From assembly GCF_030445035.2 (NCBI RefSeq), contig NC_080682.1, forward strand, positions 29,122,770 through 29,186,769: a stretch of DNA of 64,000 nt, read 5' to 3'. Below the pieces are notes generated by a model. The model searched no databases. It was not told the DNA's origin and saw only the letters and a program-made list of their open reading frames with translations. This DNA is from Dasypus novemcinctus. Lineage: Eukaryota; Chordata; Mammalia; Cingulata; Dasypodidae. Shown here in pieces: positions 60,421-64,000 of this stretch. The position numbers and the translations under genes are program-made. Numbering within the stretch: position 1 is the stretch's first letter; the number at the start of each line of letters is the position of its first letter.

Positions 60421-61264
60421 TTCATATAAAATATAAGAAAGCTATTCTTTTCTAATTTCACATGCTCATTGTCATTCCAGACATTGTTTCCTTCAGTCTA
60501 CAAACCTGCAAGTACAATGCTAATATTTTTATTGTATACAGTTTTCTTTTACAGAAATTTGACATATTTCCCATGACTTGGACTCAGTATCTCTTTGTGG
60601 ATGCAATTTTTCCTATGATATTAATTTGCTCATGGTGTAGAATTCCTTTAGTTTTGCTTCTACTGCAGGACTTTGGGAAGAAATGTTTTGAGCTTTCATT
60701 CATTTTCTCCATATCATGCTTGAATTTCACTTAAGTTTTCACAAGATATACAATTATTTTTCTTTTTGCCGTTTTACATTTTGTTGATTTCTTATTTCTT
60801 CTTTTAATCTTTCTGCTTCTTGTGGAAATCCAGTCTTAATTGGTATGTTCCTTGTTCCCCACCACCCCAAACTTTCCATCTTCTGTCCCCTACCCTGCCA
60901 TGTTATCTGTTGTCCCTGCCCCAGTCTGCTTTGAAATGTTACTTTCTTTATATATATATTCTTTAGCTTCATTATGATGTGATTCTGTGTGGGAAAGGCA
61001 AGTGTTTTATGTATGTTGATTATTGGATTTAACTTGTCTAGGGGTTGAGAAATAGATCTCTAAGTTAATATTTTTCTCCAAAATTTATAATATATATAAC
61101 ATTTATTTAAAAATAAAATATATTTTTAGTCAAATTTTTGAACCATGTAAGAGCTGTTCTTGTTTATTTGAACAGTGTTACTGTTATTGTTGTTTTTCTC
61201 TTATCACCTCAGTTTGAAAAATATTATTCATGGCTTCAAGTTTACTGATGGAGCTTATATGGCT

Positions 61265-62030
61265 TTGCATTTTTCCCACAGTCCTTCTAGTTATCACACC
61301 TTTTAGTAACAGCAGCATTTCATAAAAGTTACACAAGCCTTGAGAAATAAGTGTTTGTGAGCTCATGATTGATACAAGTAAATCTTGTGTGCTAGGGCTT
61401 CTCTCTCAGGAACTCTAAGAATAATCTGATCTGTGAACTGCTTGACAAACTTCATATCAATAGATCCCTTACACAGTTATTGCATAGATGTAAAGTAACT
61501 TCAACTCTACTGACAATCATTATACATGCTAAGTTTACATAGTTAATGTAAAGATGTTATTTCAGCCCTGTTGGCAATCATTGTAAATGCAGGTTTCATG
61601 TAGTTACTATGAAAATATAACTTCTGCCCTGCTGAGAAACATTGTGAATTTCTGTTCCTTTATTATTTGTCCTGAGCATTACATTTATTAATCTAGCTCC
61701 CCCATCCACAGAAAGAACGGTAGTATTAAAAAACCCTCTTGGTTTGTGGCAAATGACTGAAGTTTGGAAGCACCACACTCATGCCTACTGCCACAGATGA
61801 GGACATGGGCCATGAATGGTCCTTGTTCTACCACAGTGTTAAGAGCTTCCCCATATAAACACCCTATTAAACACTCCTTTGCTTGCCAATTTGGATTGTC
61901 TTAGTCTTCCTTTGACCTGACATTTCCCTCTCAATTTGGTGGGAAACTTAATTTGACATGGCTCCCTGCTATACTGGGAAAAACCGATAATTCAATAGCT
62001 GCCAAATTGCTCTTGAGTCTTTATGGCAAA
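61265..62030 (+). mobile_element. LTR-like insertion private to unit C
   Basis: Units A and B have no counterpart between the points equivalent to about 61260 and 62030. The insert has a TATA-like 'catataaacac' (61854-61864), an ATTAAA shortly after, then 'gtcttagtcttcctttgacc', 'tgaca' and 'caatttggtgggaaac'. The last looks like the start of a retroviral leader or primer-binding site. Exact termini are unclear. Confidence 0.5.
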
Positions 62031-62115
62031 AATCTTGTTGTCATATTTGACATTTTCCTTTCTAGAATTTCTACTTAGTTCATTTTATTTTAACCTGTTT
62101 TTTTTCTTCTGTGCA

Positions 62116-62118
<3 letters not shown>

Positions 62119-62163
<45 letters not shown>
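62119..62163. repeat. Microsatellite (AT)n
   Basis: About 22 uninterrupted AT units; self-complementary, likely polymorphic. Confidence 0.97.
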
Positions 62164-62167
<4 letters not shown>

Positions 62168-63599
62168 CCTCATTAGGACCAGCTATTCCTTATTCCATTA
62201 ATCATATGTTTAAAACTGTTTTAAAGTACTTGTCCGCTAATTCAAATTTTAGGTTCCTCTTGAAATCACTTTCTATTAACTTTTCTTTGCATTAATATGC
62301 TTCACATTTTTTTGCTGTCTCTTATGTTTGCTAATTTTCATATAATATACTGTATTTGTGAACGACATAATGTAGATAGCCTTGATTGTGTTATCTTTCT
62401 GTAAGGAGTATTAAGTTTTCTTCCCTCAGGTAATAAATTCCTGTCAATGCCTTTTCAACCTCTCATGATTTATGTTATTCTTTCTTAAGGAAGTTCTATT
62501 TCATTGTATCCTCAATCTTAGGTATGGTATTTACTACAGGGCATTATACTTTCCTTAGTAGGAGGCAATTTCTTTTCTTATGTCGTAACTTTATGCCTCA
62601 GTTGATCAGTGATATTTGTCATACTGTATAGGCCATAAATCCAGCTTCTCTCTGCCAGTCATGACCACTACTACTTATGTACTACTCTCTCCCTGGCAAC
62701 AGCCTCTCCTAGCCTGTTGGTTCTTCATCTGCACTTATACAACTCAGACTTCATACTTGGTCATCTCCTTTTGATACCCTATCATTAATGTTCCAACCTC
62801 TTCATCTGGTAGAATTTGTAATCTCAGCCTTTTTTTGAATATATTCTAGACCTTTATACTCTGCTTGTGCTCTAAATCTCCCTGGAGAGCAAGCAGGACA
62901 GAAAGAGAGGGTAGTCAGGAGGCCATTCTCATAAATTTCAATTACCTCATGGATAACTGACCTGATATGTGTGTTTACAATTATTGCAAACAGTTTTCAT
63001 CTGCATTTTCTTAAGGTATAGAGTTGTTTGGGGAGGCAGGAGAATTCGTCTACCACTTATACTGACATGGCAGAAGTTAGAATCTGATCAAAGATTTAAA
63101 ATATCTTCTGATGTCAAAGATGATAGATACGCTACCTTATTTTATAATTGAATTTTTAATTTAATATTTCCATTAATCATCTGAGTGATAATTTATCTTA
63201 TATACAGTGTTATGTCCTGTTCATGTTGCCATCCATTGTAAAAGCATTCCAGAACTAAATATTTTATTTCTTCTTTGATTCAGAAAAACTTGAGGCATAT
63301 TCAGATTTATTTATTTTTAATTCTCAAATTAAAAGCTTCTGCAGTTTTTACATTTGGAATATTAATTTTAAATGATTGTATTTTTGTCGGAAAAAGTATT
63401 TCTTATAGGCTAAAATTTGAAAATTTATTGAAATTTATGGGTTATTTGGAATAATTTTTTATAAATGACTCACAGAAGCTGGGAAAGAAAGTTTTGAATG
63501 TTGCTATAAAAATGTGAAATTATCAAATATATTAATAAATTTGTGGAAAGTGTTACATTGCTGGAGTATTTAGAAATTTGATATTGTTTGTTCATTATA

Positions 63600-64000
63600 C
63601 CACTCATTTTATTCATTTTTTCAGTAAATATTTTATGGATATCTACTATGTACCAGATACAGCACACACAGCATAGAAAATAATAAAATATATTTGCCCT
63701 CTTGTGCCCCATAATTTATCTTGGAGTTATACAGAAATATATAGACATAAGTGGTATATCATGTTAGAATGTGAAAATTAATATTGATAAAATGAAAACA
63801 TAAGACAGACAAGGTGGTGAGAGATTTGGGGGCAAAGACATAAAAAAGAAATAGGGAATAATATAGTTAGGAATGACTCAATAAAAAGATGGCATTTTAT
63901 CAAGGATTTGAAGCAGGAAGAGTAAGTCATACATATACATGAGAGGAGCTAGTTATAAATAAAAGGATCACAAGTGCAAGGGCACTGTGCCTGTAGTGAA
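63600..64000 (+). repeat. L2-like ancient repeat, unit C copy
   Basis: Begins at 'tttcagtaaatattttatgg', followed by 'atctactatgtaccagatac', and reaches 'gcaagggcactgtgcctg' at the window end. Counterpart of 29600-30250. Confidence 0.6.

Larger units (their letters stand above)
60430..64000. repeat. Duplication unit C, downstream flank of the L1 tail
   Basis: Aligned by eye to unit B: 'acaaacctgcaagtacaatgc', 'catatttcccatgacttgga', 'tctagaatttctacttag', 'ctctgcttgtgctctaaatc' and 'cctcatggataactgac'. At 63605 onward the L2-like relic 'atctactatgtaccagatac' is present. It contains one private LTR-like insertion (about 61265-62030) and a dinucleotide microsatellite. It continues past the window end. 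Confidence 0.6.

Noticed and set aside
1-64000. CRISPR array, operon or other prokaryotic system
   Set aside because: The window is vertebrate nuclear DNA with SINEs, LINEs, LTRs and an OR gene; no regularly spaced repeats of CRISPR type occur.

Overview
This window is AT-rich mammalian nuclear DNA from a vertebrate odorant-receptor cluster. It holds one intact olfactory receptor (OR) gene on the minus strand (16444-17391) and a truncated OR fragment on the same strand (31017-31292). No other host protein-coding gene is supported. The repeats point to Xenarthra (sloth, armadillo or anteater). They include tRNA-derived SINEs of the DAS/sloth type, some dimeric, and a LINE-1 family with a long 3' UTR of a kind I associate with xenarthran genomes. 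The species is not resolved.

Layout. 1-1.7 kb: L1 3' end plus an old flanking block (duplication unit A). 2.3-3.1 kb: L1 3' UTR copy. 3.95-9.65 kb: near full-length L1 with a 5'UTR minisatellite, a decayed ORF1, and an ORF2 that has lost its reverse transcriptase core. 9.9-11.5 kb: long L1 3' UTR copy. 11.9-16.3 kb: quiet AT-rich DNA with MIR and L2-like relics. 16.4-17.4 kb: the OR gene. 20.6-25.7 kb: second L1 with an LTR in its 5' UTR. 23.5-30.25 kb: duplication unit B, carrying later insertions. 30.5-31.3 kb: L1 ORF1 relic abutting the OR fragment. 32.3-35.9 kb: third L1, with no 3' end. 36-43.3 kb: sparse. 43.3-43.9 kb: solo ERV LTR with exact target-site duplication. 44.4-45.1 kb: L1 3' UTR copy with exact 15-bp duplication. 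47.1-47.5 kb: MLT1 LTR. 49.0-57.1 kb: decayed minus-strand endogenous retrovirus (reverse transcriptase, integrase end, env transmembrane part), interrupted by one LTR and bordered by two L1 3' UTR insertions. 57.9-60.4 kb: L1 in an inverted configuration. 58.8-64 kb: duplication unit C.

The main large-scale structure is a three-copy paralogous block (A, B, C). Units B and C share an LTR at the same site inside an L1 and the same order of relics downstream. Each also has private insertions, so the duplication is old. This is how OR clusters commonly expand. I found no novel molecular system. All repeat calls and homologies come from reading by eye, without alignment software.
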